A DNA stretch of 42,275 bases, taken from NCBI RefSeq assembly GCF_051278035.1, contig NZ_JBNMNU010000010.1:1-42275 (forward strand). The letters are read 5' to 3'. Made by a program: the position numbers and the translations under genes. Position 1 is the stretch's first letter, and every line of letters starts with the position of its first letter. Below, piece by piece: positions 1 to 6,859 of this stretch. A model generated the notes under the pieces. It had not been told where the DNA came from and did not search any database. It saw nothing but the letters and a program-made list of their open reading frames with translations. Source of the stretch: Clostridium_AD sp051278035. GTDB taxonomy: Bacteria; Bacillota; Clostridia; Clostridiales; Clostridiaceae.

Positions 1-380
1 GTTTCTAAATTTCTTACATCATTTAGAGCATCAAATACACGAATAATATCTATACCATTTTCTACAGCCTTTTCTATAAATTTTTCTACTATATCATCTG
101 GATAGTGCTTATACCCTAGAAGATTTTGACCTCTTAAAAGCATCTGAAGTTTTGTATTCTTTACCCTTTTTCTAATTTCTCTTAGTCTTTCCCACGGATC
201 TTCGTTTAAAAACCTTAAGCAAGAATCAAAAGTAGCCCCACCCCAAACTTCCATAGAATAGTAACCCACCTTATCCATTTTCTCTAAAATAGGTAGGATT
301 TCTGCTGTGGTAAGCCTTGTTGCAATTAAAGATTGATGTCCATCTCTTAATGCTGTTTCAGTAAATTTAATTTTTTCCAT
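1..380 (-). CDS. oadA: Oxaloacetate decarboxylase alpha subunit (5' part only)
   Basis: Only the first 126 codons lie in the window; the gene continues past the left edge. The ATG at 380 follows an AGAGGTG ribosome site. The start of the protein (MEKIKFTETALRDGHQS) carries the RDGHQS motif, and GYYSMEVWGGATFDSC follows. Both are hallmarks of the biotin-dependent carboxyltransferase domain shared by oxaloacetate decarboxylase alpha and pyruvate carboxylase subunit B; the aspartate and histidine of RDGHQ belong to the metal and active site. In citrate fermentation this subunit takes CO2 from the oxaloacetate released by citrate lyase. Its place just downstream of tctCBA and citDEF favours oxaloacetate decarboxylase over pyruvate carboxylase, but the biotin domain that would help decide is outside the window. 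Confidence 0.85.
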   Translation of the reverse strand, partial: MEKIKFTETALRDGHQSLIATRLTTAEILPILEKMDKVGYYSMEVWGGATFDSCLRFLNEDPWERLREIRKRVKNTKLQMLLRGQNLLGYKHYPDDIVEKFIEKAVENGIDIIRVFDALNDVRNLE

Positions 381-402
381 TTTTTCACCTCTTTTTAACA
401 AA

Positions 403-433
403 AGCTAACTCATTTTATAATAATGGGTTAGCT
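403..433 (-). terminator. Hairpin between tctA and oadA
   Basis: A 12-bp inverted repeat (arms 403-414 and 422-433, one G-U pair) lies in the 70-bp gap between tctA and oadA. On the minus strand it is followed by only four T before a G, so it may be a weak or partial terminator that lowers oadA expression, or an mRNA-stabilising hairpin. Confidence 0.5.
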
Positions 434-450
434 AAATATTAAGTACTTTG

Positions 451-1956
451 TTACTGTGCGATATTCATTTTTTTCTTTTTATAAGATGTTTTAATCATTG
501 GATATGCAATTGAAGCAATTGTAATAATTATCAAACCTAATGCTACTCCTGAACCAACGAAAATTTTCATACTTCCATTTGATATTGTCATTGCTTGTCT
601 GTATGATTGTTCCATTGTTCCCCCAACTATACAACCTAGTACCAATGGTGCTGATGGAAGCTCTACTTTACTCATTATGTATCCTAAAACACCAAATCCA
701 GTTAATAAATAAAAATCTGTTACACTGTTACTTATAGCATAACACCCTACGAAGGCTAATGCTAGTACTAGAGGGTATAATACTTTTGCTGGAATAGCTA
801 GAACTCTTACAAGAAGTCCAGCAAGTGGAATATTTATAATTGCTAATACAATATTTCCAACAAACATACTTGCGATAAGTCCCCATGCTATATCAGGATG
901 CTGTGAGAATAATAGCGGTCCTGGTTGAATACCAAGCATCAATAATGCGCCCATCATAACTGCAGTTGTTCCTGAACCTGGAATACCAAGAGTAAGCATC
1001 GGTATCAAAGCTCCAACTGACGCAGCGTTATTGGCAGCTTCTGGTGCCGCTAAGCCTTCTATAGCGCCTTTACCAAATTCTTCTGGGTGTTTCGAAAATG
1101 ATTTTTCATTATTATATGCCATTAACGATGCCATTGTTCCACCTGCTCCTGGAAGTGCTCCAATAAAGAATCCCATTGGTGTACTTCTTAGTATAGGCCA
1201 TTTACATCTTTTCCATTCTTCTTTTGTAACCCAAATCTTCTTAAACTTTGTCTGAGATTTTTTAGTTCCCTCTTGAAGTGTTTTAAAGCTTTTAAAAACC
1301 TCGCCTAAAGCATATATACCAATTATAGCTACAAGAAAATCTATTCCTGTTTGTAAATGCAAGTTTCCAAAAGTGAATCTTGGAACACCAGATTGTGCAT
1401 CTATACCAACTGTTGTTATCATGAGTCCTACAATTGTTGCAATAAAACCCTTTAACATATTCTTTTCTGACATTGATGCTGTCATTGCAAGTGCTGCTAT
1501 CATCAAAAGAAAATATTCAGCCGGTCCAAATCTTATAGCAAAATCCGCAATAGGATTAGCAACAAGAACCATGAATACTGCTGCAATTGTTCCACCAATA
1601 AATGATGCTATTGCAGATATTGCAAGAGCAGATTCTGCCCTGCCCCCCATAGCCATAGGATAGCCATCAAAAGTTGCAGCTAAAGCCGCACCATCTCCTG
1701 GAGTATTTATTAAAATTGAACTTCTTGAACCACCATACATAGATCCATAATAGACCCCACACATTGTAATTAATGCAGCTGTTGGTCCCATTGAAAAAGT
1801 AAGTGGGAGTAATACTGCAACCCCTGTTGCAGGTCCAAGTCCTGGAAGCATACCAACAATAGTACCTAATACTCCACCTACAGTAACCATAAGTATATGG
1901 TAAGGTGTAACTGCTACCAGAAACCCATTAAATAAATTTACTAATACGTCACCCAT
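451..1956 (-). CDS. tctA: Tripartite tricarboxylate transporter, large membrane subunit TctA
   Basis: A 501-residue, strongly hydrophobic protein with about 11-12 membrane segments, the usual TctA size. The N-terminal half has the family hallmark GxxPGLGPATGVAVLLPLTF (GMLPGLGP around residues 35-43) and YGSMYGGSRSSILINTPGD. A second PG-rich repeat (GALPGAGGTMAS near 268 and LGIPGSGTTAVMMGAL near 325) reflects the internal duplication of the family. It forms the channel of a secondary, binding-protein-dependent tricarboxylate uptake system. The ATG follows an AGGAGGTGA ribosome site. It is third in tctC-tctB-tctA and starts 14 bp after tctB. With citrate lyase next door, citrate is the likely substrate, although TTT systems can also take other carboxylates. 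Confidence 0.93.
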   Translation of the reverse strand: MGDVLVNLFNGFLVAVTPYHILMVTVGGVLGTIVGMLPGLGPATGVAVLLPLTFSMGPTAALITMCGVYYGSMYGGSRSSILINTPGDGAALAATFDGYPMAMGGRAESALAISAIASFIGGTIAAVFMVLVANPIADFAIRFGPAEYFLLMIAALAMTASMSEKNMLKGFIATIVGLMITTVGIDAQSGVPRFTFGNLHLQTGIDFLVAIIGIYALGEVFKSFKTLQEGTKKSQTKFKKIWVTKEEWKRCKWPILRSTPMGFFIGALPGAGGTMASLMAYNNEKSFSKHPEEFGKGAIEGLAAPEAANNAASVGALIPMLTLGIPGSGTTAVMMGALLMLGIQPGPLLFSQHPDIAWGLIASMFVGNIVLAIINIPLAGLLVRVLAIPAKVLYPLVLALAFVGCYAISNSVTDFYLLTGFGVLGYIMSKVELPSAPLVLGCIVGGTMEQSYRQAMTISNGSMKIFVGSGVALGLIIITIASIAYPMIKTSYKKKKMNIAQ

Positions 1957-1970
1957 TATTTCACCTCCTG

Positions 1971-2462
1971 TTAAATATTTATAAACGGTATTGTTGGAAG
2001 AATAATTCCTAGAAACTTCGAGAATAGAATATATATACCAATACTAAAACATATACTCACTATTGAATTTTTTATTATTTCTTTTTTATTAGTCAAATAA
2101 AGCATACCTTCAAGAAAGAAGAAAGTTGAAATTACAAATCCAATTTTATCAAAAATCAAAGCATATATAACGCAAAACATACAGGTTAACGCAATAAGCT
2201 TTGAATTAGATTTTTCTTTATCACTCATTTTCTTTAACTGTTGTAATGCTTCTTTTGTCTTTGACATATCACTTTTTAAAAAAAGTAAAATTCCTAAAGC
2301 AAACAGCATTCCACCTAATAAAAACGGAAAGGCTGAAGGCCCTAATGGTTTTCCTATTGTTGATCTTGGTAAGAGATAAGCTCCTAAAATATAAATTAAT
2401 CCAAATAATGCAACAACAATTCCAACCAAAGCATCAAAATCTAACTTACGCTTACTACCCAA
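1971..2462 (-). CDS. tctB: Tripartite tricarboxylate transporter, small membrane subunit TctB
   Basis: A 163-residue protein with four predicted membrane helices and a charged central loop (KSDMSKTKEALQQL..KMSDKEKSNSK), the layout of the TctB family. It pairs with TctA in the membrane; its exact role is not known. It starts with TTG at 2462, chosen because GAAGGAGG lies 7 nt upstream; there is no ATG at the conserved N-terminus. It lies between tctC and tctA on the same strand. A strong 17-bp hairpin separates it from tctC and could make the membrane genes less expressed than the binding protein. Confidence 0.88.
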   Translation of the reverse strand: MGSKRKLDFDALVGIVVALFGLIYILGAYLLPRSTIGKPLGPSAFPFLLGGMLFALGILLFLKSDMSKTKEALQQLKKMSDKEKSNSKLIALTCMFCVIYALIFDKIGFVISTFFFLEGMLYLTNKKEIIKNSIVSICFSIGIYILFSKFLGIILPTIPFINI

Positions 2463-2484
2463 TTTATATCCTCCTTCTAAATGT

Positions 2485-2520
2485 AAATCTGATAAGGAAA
2501 GAACTTTCCTTATCAGATTT
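2485..2520 (-). repeat. Perfect 17-bp stem-loop between tctC and tctB
   Basis: Arms 2485-2501 and 2504-2520 are perfect inverted repeats separated by AA. There is no T-run after it on the minus strand, so it is unlikely to be a full terminator. Its place between the binding-protein gene and the membrane-protein genes is typical of hairpins that protect the upstream mRNA from 3' decay and give high expression of the binding protein. Confidence 0.7.
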
Positions 2521-2538
2521 GACCTTCATGTATTTTTC

Positions 2539-3552
2539 CTATTTTAGCATTCCAATTTCTTCTAATATTGATTTATAATCTTCATTAGTTTTATCTAAGA
2601 AAGTATTAAAATCAGCTGTATTTAAGTACGTTTGGTCCCATCCATTTGTCTTACAAGCTTCAATCCATTCTGGAGTTTCTACCATTTTACCTAAAGTATC
2701 CTGCCAATACTTAACAGCATAATCAGGCATATCTTTTGGTGCAAATAATCCTCTCCAGTTTGTAAATGTTGCATCTATTCCTTCTTCTTTGCATGTAGGT
2801 ATTTCTGCAACAGCGCCTGTTCCTACTCTCTTATCAGCTGTCTGAGCTAATACTCTTAATTTTCCACTTTCAGCTAATTGTGCAACGTCAGAAATTCCTG
2901 TTGTTAAAAGATCGATATGCCCACCTAATACTTGAGCTGAAGCTCCACCATCTTGGAAGCTTACATAATCTATATCCTTTATGTTTTTAACTCCTGCAGC
3001 TTTTGCAATTATTAAGAATTGAATATGATCCATACTTCCTGCTGAAGAGTTTCCACCTATTTTAACACTCTTAGGGTCTTCTTTTAATGCATCCATTACT
3101 TCATTAATATTTTTATATTTCGAATCCTTATTTACAGCAAAAGCTGCGTAATCTGAAATAAGTCCTGCAAGTGGTGTAGTATCTTTATAACTAAATTCTG
3201 TTGAACCATTTAAGTTAATAAGGATAATTGGTGGTGAATATACAGATATTAGATTATCTGCATCTTTCTTTGCCTGCATGTATGCTAAATTTACACCGCC
3301 ACCGCCGCCTGGTTTGTTAGTTATTGGCATTGGTACTGATACAAGCTCTGTATCTTCTAATACTTTTCCTACAGTACGGATAGTTAAATCCCAACCGCCA
3401 CCTGCTCCACCTGGTGCTATAAATTCCATAGCATTTTTAGGATAGTCAGGTGTCGTTCCCTCATCAGTCGTAGTTTTTGCTCCACAACCTGCTAAAGATG
3501 TAACTGCTAATGTTCCGGCTAAAATGATTTTCATTAAATTGTTCTTTTTCAT
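2539..3552 (-). CDS. tctC: Tripartite tricarboxylate transporter substrate-binding lipoprotein TctC
   Basis: A 337-residue extracellular solute-binding protein. It has a lipoprotein signal: KK at the start, a hydrophobic stretch, and the lipobox LAGC with Cys23 as the acylated residue. The mature part has the TctC/Bug motifs FIAPGGAGGGWD (near 45) and KPGGGGGVNLAYM (near 85). These bind the carboxylate of the ligand in characterised Bug proteins. It would be tethered outside the membrane and hand substrate to TctAB. The ATG at 3552 is preceded by GAGGGGG. It is the first gene of its unit, driven by the promoter at 3848-3876 through a 290-nt leader with a terminator. The ligand is inferred to be citrate from the neighbouring citDEF and oadA. 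Confidence 0.92.
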   Translation of the reverse strand: MKKNNLMKIILAGTLAVTSLAGCGAKTTTDEGTTPDYPKNAMEFIAPGGAGGGWDLTIRTVGKVLEDTELVSVPMPITNKPGGGGGVNLAYMQAKKDADNLISVYSPPIILINLNGSTEFSYKDTTPLAGLISDYAAFAVNKDSKYKNINEVMDALKEDPKSVKIGGNSSAGSMDHIQFLIIAKAAGVKNIKDIDYVSFQDGGASAQVLGGHIDLLTTGISDVAQLAESGKLRVLAQTADKRVGTGAVAEIPTCKEEGIDATFTNWRGLFAPKDMPDYAVKYWQDTLGKMVETPEWIEACKTNGWDQTYLNTADFNTFLDKTNEDYKSILEEIGMLK

Positions 3553-3841
3553 AGTAATTTCCCCCTCAAATTTTAATTTTTGACTGCTTTGATTTATATT
3601 TTAATGCAAGGATTAATTACCTTATTTCAGTAGAATATATTTAAGCAAAATAAAAAGGCCAGCACAAAAAACCTTAAAGTTTCTTGAACTGACCTTATAA
3701 AGCTTAACTTAAATAGTTATCTTTAATCCCTGTCATCATAAATATTAAATTTTATAATTCACACTTTATTCAGCGAAAACCTTTTCATCTCAAAGTACCT
3801 ATATATATATTTACTTTAAGCCTATTGCCTTCACTTCTTAT
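3553..3841 (-). promoter_or_regulatory. Structured leader RNA of tctCBA (copy 1 of a paired element)
   Basis: The 355-bp gap between citF and tctC holds no gene. Transcription from the promoter at 3848-3876 gives about 290 nt of leader. It contains the conserved block GACAGGGATTAAAG (minus strand, 3734-3721), then a hairpin with inner arms TAACT/AGTTA and outer TTAAAG/CTTTATAA. The strand continues straight into AAGGTC, the 5' arm of an intrinsic terminator (3652-3696, followed by TTTTTATTTTG). The same arrangement stands before citD. Further upstream a stem TACTTT/AAAGTG encloses GAAAAGGTTTTC. The layout is that of a transcription attenuator or riboswitch; I do not recognise the class. Confidence 0.7.
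3652..3696 (-). terminator. Intrinsic terminator inside the tct leader
   Basis: On the minus strand AAGGTC (3696-3691) pairs with GGCCTT at the far end. An inner stem CAAGAAAC/GTTTTTTG extends it, and a T-rich tail follows. It lies 100 nt upstream of tctC, so it acts on leader read-through rather than ending a gene. Confidence 0.75.
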
Positions 3842-3847
3842 GTGGTT

Positions 3848-3876
3848 ATCTTAGCATGTCCAAAGCACTATGTCAA
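3848..3876 (-). promoter_or_regulatory. Sigma-A promoter of tctCBA
   Basis: TTGACA (3876-3871) and TAAGAT (3853-3848) on the minus strand are separated by exactly 17 nt. The start point would be near 3841. It lies 32 bp after the citF stop with no terminator between, so tct can be read from its own promoter and also by read-through from citDEF. Confidence 0.8.
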
Positions 3877-3907
3877 TGTATTAATACTATATTTTGAACA
3901 AGAGTAA

Positions 3908-5464
3908 TTATTTTTGCTTTACTTTTCTTATAACATCCATTACAGTCCCATCTCTATATTCTACTATTCCAACAATTTCTTCATCAAATTCTGGTTTTTC
4001 TGGAATACCTGTAAAACTTTCCGCCAATTTCTTTAATTCTTCTATAGTCATAATAGGAAGGTTAGATTTTCTTAATTTTTCTATTATATCTGTTCTCCGA
4101 GGATTCACTGCTATTCCTCTTTCTGTAACAACCACATCAACAGTTTCACCTGGGGTTACAACTGTAGTTACTGCATCTACTATTATAGGTATTCTTTTCC
4201 TCATGAGTGGCGCTACTACAACCGTAAGTTTTGCTCCAGCAGCCGTATCAGGATGTCCACCTTGAGCTCCCATAATTACTCCTGTTGAACCTGTCATAAC
4301 ATTAATATTAAAATTAATATCTACTTCTGTAGCTGAAAGTACCATTATGTCCAACTGATGCGCAACACAGCCTTTATTATGAGGGTTGGCATACGTTGAT
4401 GCTGACATTTCTATATGATTGGGATTTCTCTTAAGCGAACTAGATGATTCGCAGTCAAAAGTCTGTGTATCAAATAAGGCTTTAAATAACCCTTCTTCTA
4501 GCATGTTTACCAAATATGAATTTATTCCGCCTGAGGCAAATGAGCCTATAATTTCATTTTCTTTCATATATTCCTTAATAAATTTAACTACTGCTAGTGA
4601 AGATCCGCCACTTCCAGCTTGAAATGAAAAACCATTTTTCACGTATCCAGAATCTATTAGTACCTTTGCTGCATTCTCTGCTATTTTAAGTTCCAATGGA
4701 TTATTAGTTACCCTAGTGGCACCTGTAGAAATTAATGAGGTATCCCCTATTTCATCCATTACAACAACATAATCAACTAATGATTGAGTAATACTTATAG
4801 GATATAATGGATATTCTACTATATTATCCGTTATTGCTACTACTTTATCTGCATACTCAGCATCAACCATAGCATATCCAATGGCTCCAAAGGAAGATTT
4901 TCCATCCACTCCATTCATATTACCCATTTTATCACAAGAAGATGCTCCTAAAAATGCTACATCAATTTTTACATCTCCAGCCTCAATAGCCCTTGCTCTT
5001 CCACCATGCGTTCTAAATATTACAGGGTTTCCTAAAATATTTTTGGTAGATATTTCTTTAGCAAGCTTTCCTCTAAGACCACTACTTTGGATTCCTGTAA
5101 TCACACCATTTTTCACATGTTCAATTAGAGGTTCATGAGTTTTATTCAAAGATGAAGCGCAAATTGTAATATTTTTTATACCCATTTTTGCTATTTCATC
5201 CACAACTGTGTTTAGTATATAATCCCCATCTCTTAAATGATGATGAAAAGATATAGTCATTCCATCTTTAAGACCAACCGCATCGATAGCCTCCCTAATA
5301 TTACTTAGCACTTTATTGTCACCAGGTTTGTTGTATGATTTTTTAGGCAAATATTTTCTGCCTTCAGGTTTTGTTTCAAAAGGACCTACATATGGTGTTG
5401 TTTCCCCTACACCTTCTATATATCTAGGTATTTTTCTACCTACTGCATTCACTATAAACTCCAT
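3908..5464 (-). CDS. citF: Citrate lyase alpha subunit (citrate:acyl-carrier transferase)
   Basis: A 518-residue protein, the normal length for CitF. The family landmarks are GLKDGMTISFHHHLRDGDY (near residue 69), GASSCDKMGNMNG, FQAGSGGSSLAV and the C-terminal VEYRDGTVMDVIRKV. CitF swaps the acetyl group on the gamma-subunit prosthetic group for citrate, giving citryl-ACP, which CitE cleaves to oxaloacetate. The ATG follows GAGGAGG, 4 bp after the citE stop, so it is translationally close-coupled as the last gene of citD-citE-citF. No citC, citG or citX (the activation and prosthetic-group genes) is present in the window. They may lie elsewhere, or may not be used given the odd CitD. Confidence 0.95.
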   Translation of the reverse strand: MEFIVNAVGRKIPRYIEGVGETTPYVGPFETKPEGRKYLPKKSYNKPGDNKVLSNIREAIDAVGLKDGMTISFHHHLRDGDYILNTVVDEIAKMGIKNITICASSLNKTHEPLIEHVKNGVITGIQSSGLRGKLAKEISTKNILGNPVIFRTHGGRARAIEAGDVKIDVAFLGASSCDKMGNMNGVDGKSSFGAIGYAMVDAEYADKVVAITDNIVEYPLYPISITQSLVDYVVVMDEIGDTSLISTGATRVTNNPLELKIAENAAKVLIDSGYVKNGFSFQAGSGGSSLAVVKFIKEYMKENEIIGSFASGGINSYLVNMLEEGLFKALFDTQTFDCESSSSLKRNPNHIEMSASTYANPHNKGCVAHQLDIMVLSATEVDINFNINVMTGSTGVIMGAQGGHPDTAAGAKLTVVVAPLMRKRIPIIVDAVTTVVTPGETVDVVVTERGIAVNPRRTDIIEKLRKSNLPIMTIEELKKLAESFTGIPEKPEFDEEIVGIVEYRDGTVMDVIRKVKQK

Positions 5465-5468
5465 TGTT

Positions 5469-6356
5469 TTATTCCTCCTCCTTATGTACTCCTGCGCCTT
5501 TTGCGAGCGCTACTATTCTCTCAGCCTTTTGAATTACTGGAAAGTCTACCATCTTACCATTAACAGTTATTACTCCAAGATTCATTGTTTCAGCCTCTTT
5601 AGCAGCGCAGATAATTTCTAAAGCCTTTGAAATTTCATCTTTTGTAGGTGTATAAATCCTGTGTACTTCTTTAACTTGCGCTGGATGCACACATGATTTA
5701 CCTGAGAAACCTAAATTTTTCGCGTCTTTTACTTCCGCTGTAAATCCTTCCATATCTGAAACATCTGCCCATACTGTATCTATAGAATCTATTCCTGCAG
5801 CTGATGCCGCAATAACTACTCTTGTTCTTGCATAAAATAATTCTCTTCCAGCTTTTGTTCTATCCGTACCAAGCGATCTAGTAAAATCTTCTGCACCAAT
5901 AGATATCGCTATGACTCTACTACTAGATTTTGCTATTTCATATGCATTTTCTACTCCCTTTGGAGTTTCAATCGCACATTGTATTTTAACTGTTCCTATT
6001 TCTATGCCATTTTCTTTTTCAACTTCTTCTATAAGTACTTCTAACGCTTTAACATCTGCGCTAGATTCACACATAGGTAATCTAATATTTTTAAGCCCTG
6101 CTTTTACAAGTTCTCGTACATCTGTTTCACCAAATGGTGTATACAATGCGTTAATTCTTGCAAATACTTCAATATTTCCATAATCCACAGCTTTTAAGGC
6201 TTCACATAATAAATCTCTTGCAGAGTCTTTTTCAGCATAGGCAACCGCATCCTCCAAATCATATATTATACAATCCGGGTTATAAATCTGCGCTGTAAAG
6301 AGCATTTTAGGATTACTGGCAGGACAAAACATCATTGTTCTTCTTAATTTTTTCAT
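5469..6356 (-). CDS. citE: Citrate lyase beta subunit (citryl-ACP lyase)
   Basis: A 295-residue TIM-barrel protein of the HpcH/HpaI-CitE family. N-terminal MKKLRRTMMFCPASNPKML is the CitE signature. YDLEDAVAYAEKDSAR supplies the acidic metal ligands, and IGAEDFTRSLGTDRT and SGKSCVHPAQV follow the family pattern. CitE splits citryl-thioester into oxaloacetate and acetyl-thioester. The ATG shares one base with the citD stop (TAATG), so the two are translationally coupled. CitE-like lyases can also act on CoA thioesters (citramalyl-CoA, malyl-CoA), which matters here because the neighbouring CitD looks unable to carry the usual cofactor. Confidence 0.93.
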   Translation of the reverse strand: MKKLRRTMMFCPASNPKMLFTAQIYNPDCIIYDLEDAVAYAEKDSARDLLCEALKAVDYGNIEVFARINALYTPFGETDVRELVKAGLKNIRLPMCESSADVKALEVLIEEVEKENGIEIGTVKIQCAIETPKGVENAYEIAKSSSRVIAISIGAEDFTRSLGTDRTKAGRELFYARTRVVIAASAAGIDSIDTVWADVSDMEGFTAEVKDAKNLGFSGKSCVHPAQVKEVHRIYTPTKDEISKALEIICAAKEAETMNLGVITVNGKMVDFPVIQKAERIVALAKGAGVHKEEE

Positions 6357-6619
6357 TAATTCATTCCTCCTTTTGCTCTTCTAATGGCTGTTTTAACACG
6401 AGCTTTTATTACAAAATCTAAAGCTCCTTGATCTTTTAAAGTAACATGTGCATTTTTAATATTCATTTCATCCAATACGTCTTTAACAGACTTCTCTATC
6501 TGTTTTTCAAATAGTTGTTTGACTTTACTTTCTATGTCTACGTTTACACCGTCAGATACGTTCAAATTAACATTAACCAAAACATCATCACCTTTTTCTC
6601 TACCTGCTTGTCCTATCAT
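6356..6619 (-). CDS. citD: Citrate lyase gamma (acyl carrier) subunit, attachment serine missing
   Basis: An 87-residue CitD-family protein, about ten residues shorter than usual. The C-terminal half is well conserved: LKDQGALDFVIKARVKTAIRRA matches the family DDKGALDCVIRARV block. At the N-terminus the usual AGTLESSDV or AGTLESGDV is replaced by AGREKGDDV. Aligned to E. coli CitD, the serine that binds the phosphoribosyl-dephospho-CoA group (Ser14) becomes Gly10. The ATG is fixed by GGAGGAGG 9 nt upstream, and no in-frame upstream start would supply the motif. It is the first gene of citDEF, behind a structured leader. It is a clear family member, but as written it cannot be loaded at the normal site. 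Confidence 0.85.
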   Translation of the reverse strand: MIGQAGREKGDDVLVNVNLNVSDGVNVDIESKVKQLFEKQIEKSVKDVLDEMNIKNAHVTLKDQGALDFVIKARVKTAIRRAKGGMN

Positions 6620-6820
6620 AATTAAAAACCTCCTCCAAAAGTTTAGTGTATTAAATAAAATTCCTATTTTTTAAAAACAAAAAAAGGTCAGCACAAAAAC
6701 ATAAATGTTTTTTGCGCCGACCTTATAAAGCTAAACTTATAAGTTTTCTTTAATCACTGTCAACATATATTTTATTAAATTAATTATATCTTTACCTTAA
6801 AAGTGACCTACTAAATACTA
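6620..6820 (-). promoter_or_regulatory. Structured leader RNA of citDEF (copy 2 of the paired element)
   Basis: About 200 nt of leader. The minus strand carries GACAGTGATTAAAG (6761-6748), then a hairpin with inner arms AAACT/AGTTT and outer TTAAAG/CTTTATAA. It runs directly into AAGGTC and an intrinsic terminator. Compared with the tct leader the inner stem differs by a compensating change (A-T here, T-A there) while the flanks are identical, which supports a real shared RNA fold. AATTTAATA and AGGT(C)ACTTT further upstream are also shared. Confidence 0.7.
6678..6725 (-). terminator. Intrinsic terminator inside the cit leader
   Basis: AAGGTC-GGCGC pairs with GTGC-TGACCTT across an A-rich/T-rich inner stem, followed by seven T on the minus strand. 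It lies about 60 nt upstream of citD, so leader read-through must be controlled for the lyase genes to be expressed. Confidence 0.85.
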
Positions 6821-6824
6821 CCGT

Positions 6825-6853
6825 ATCATATCACATTAATATCTAGTAGTCAA
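6825..6853 (-). promoter_or_regulatory. Sigma-A promoter of citDEF
   Basis: TTGACT (6853-6848) and TATGAT (6830-6825) on the minus strand with a 17-nt spacer. It begins just after the stop codon of the symporter gene at 6860. Confidence 0.8.
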
Positions 6854-6859
6854 ATCACC

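Noticed and set aside
3894..4265. Open frames opposite citF and many others opposite transporter genes.
   Set aside because: They are antisense shadows with no ribosome site and no recognisable domain.
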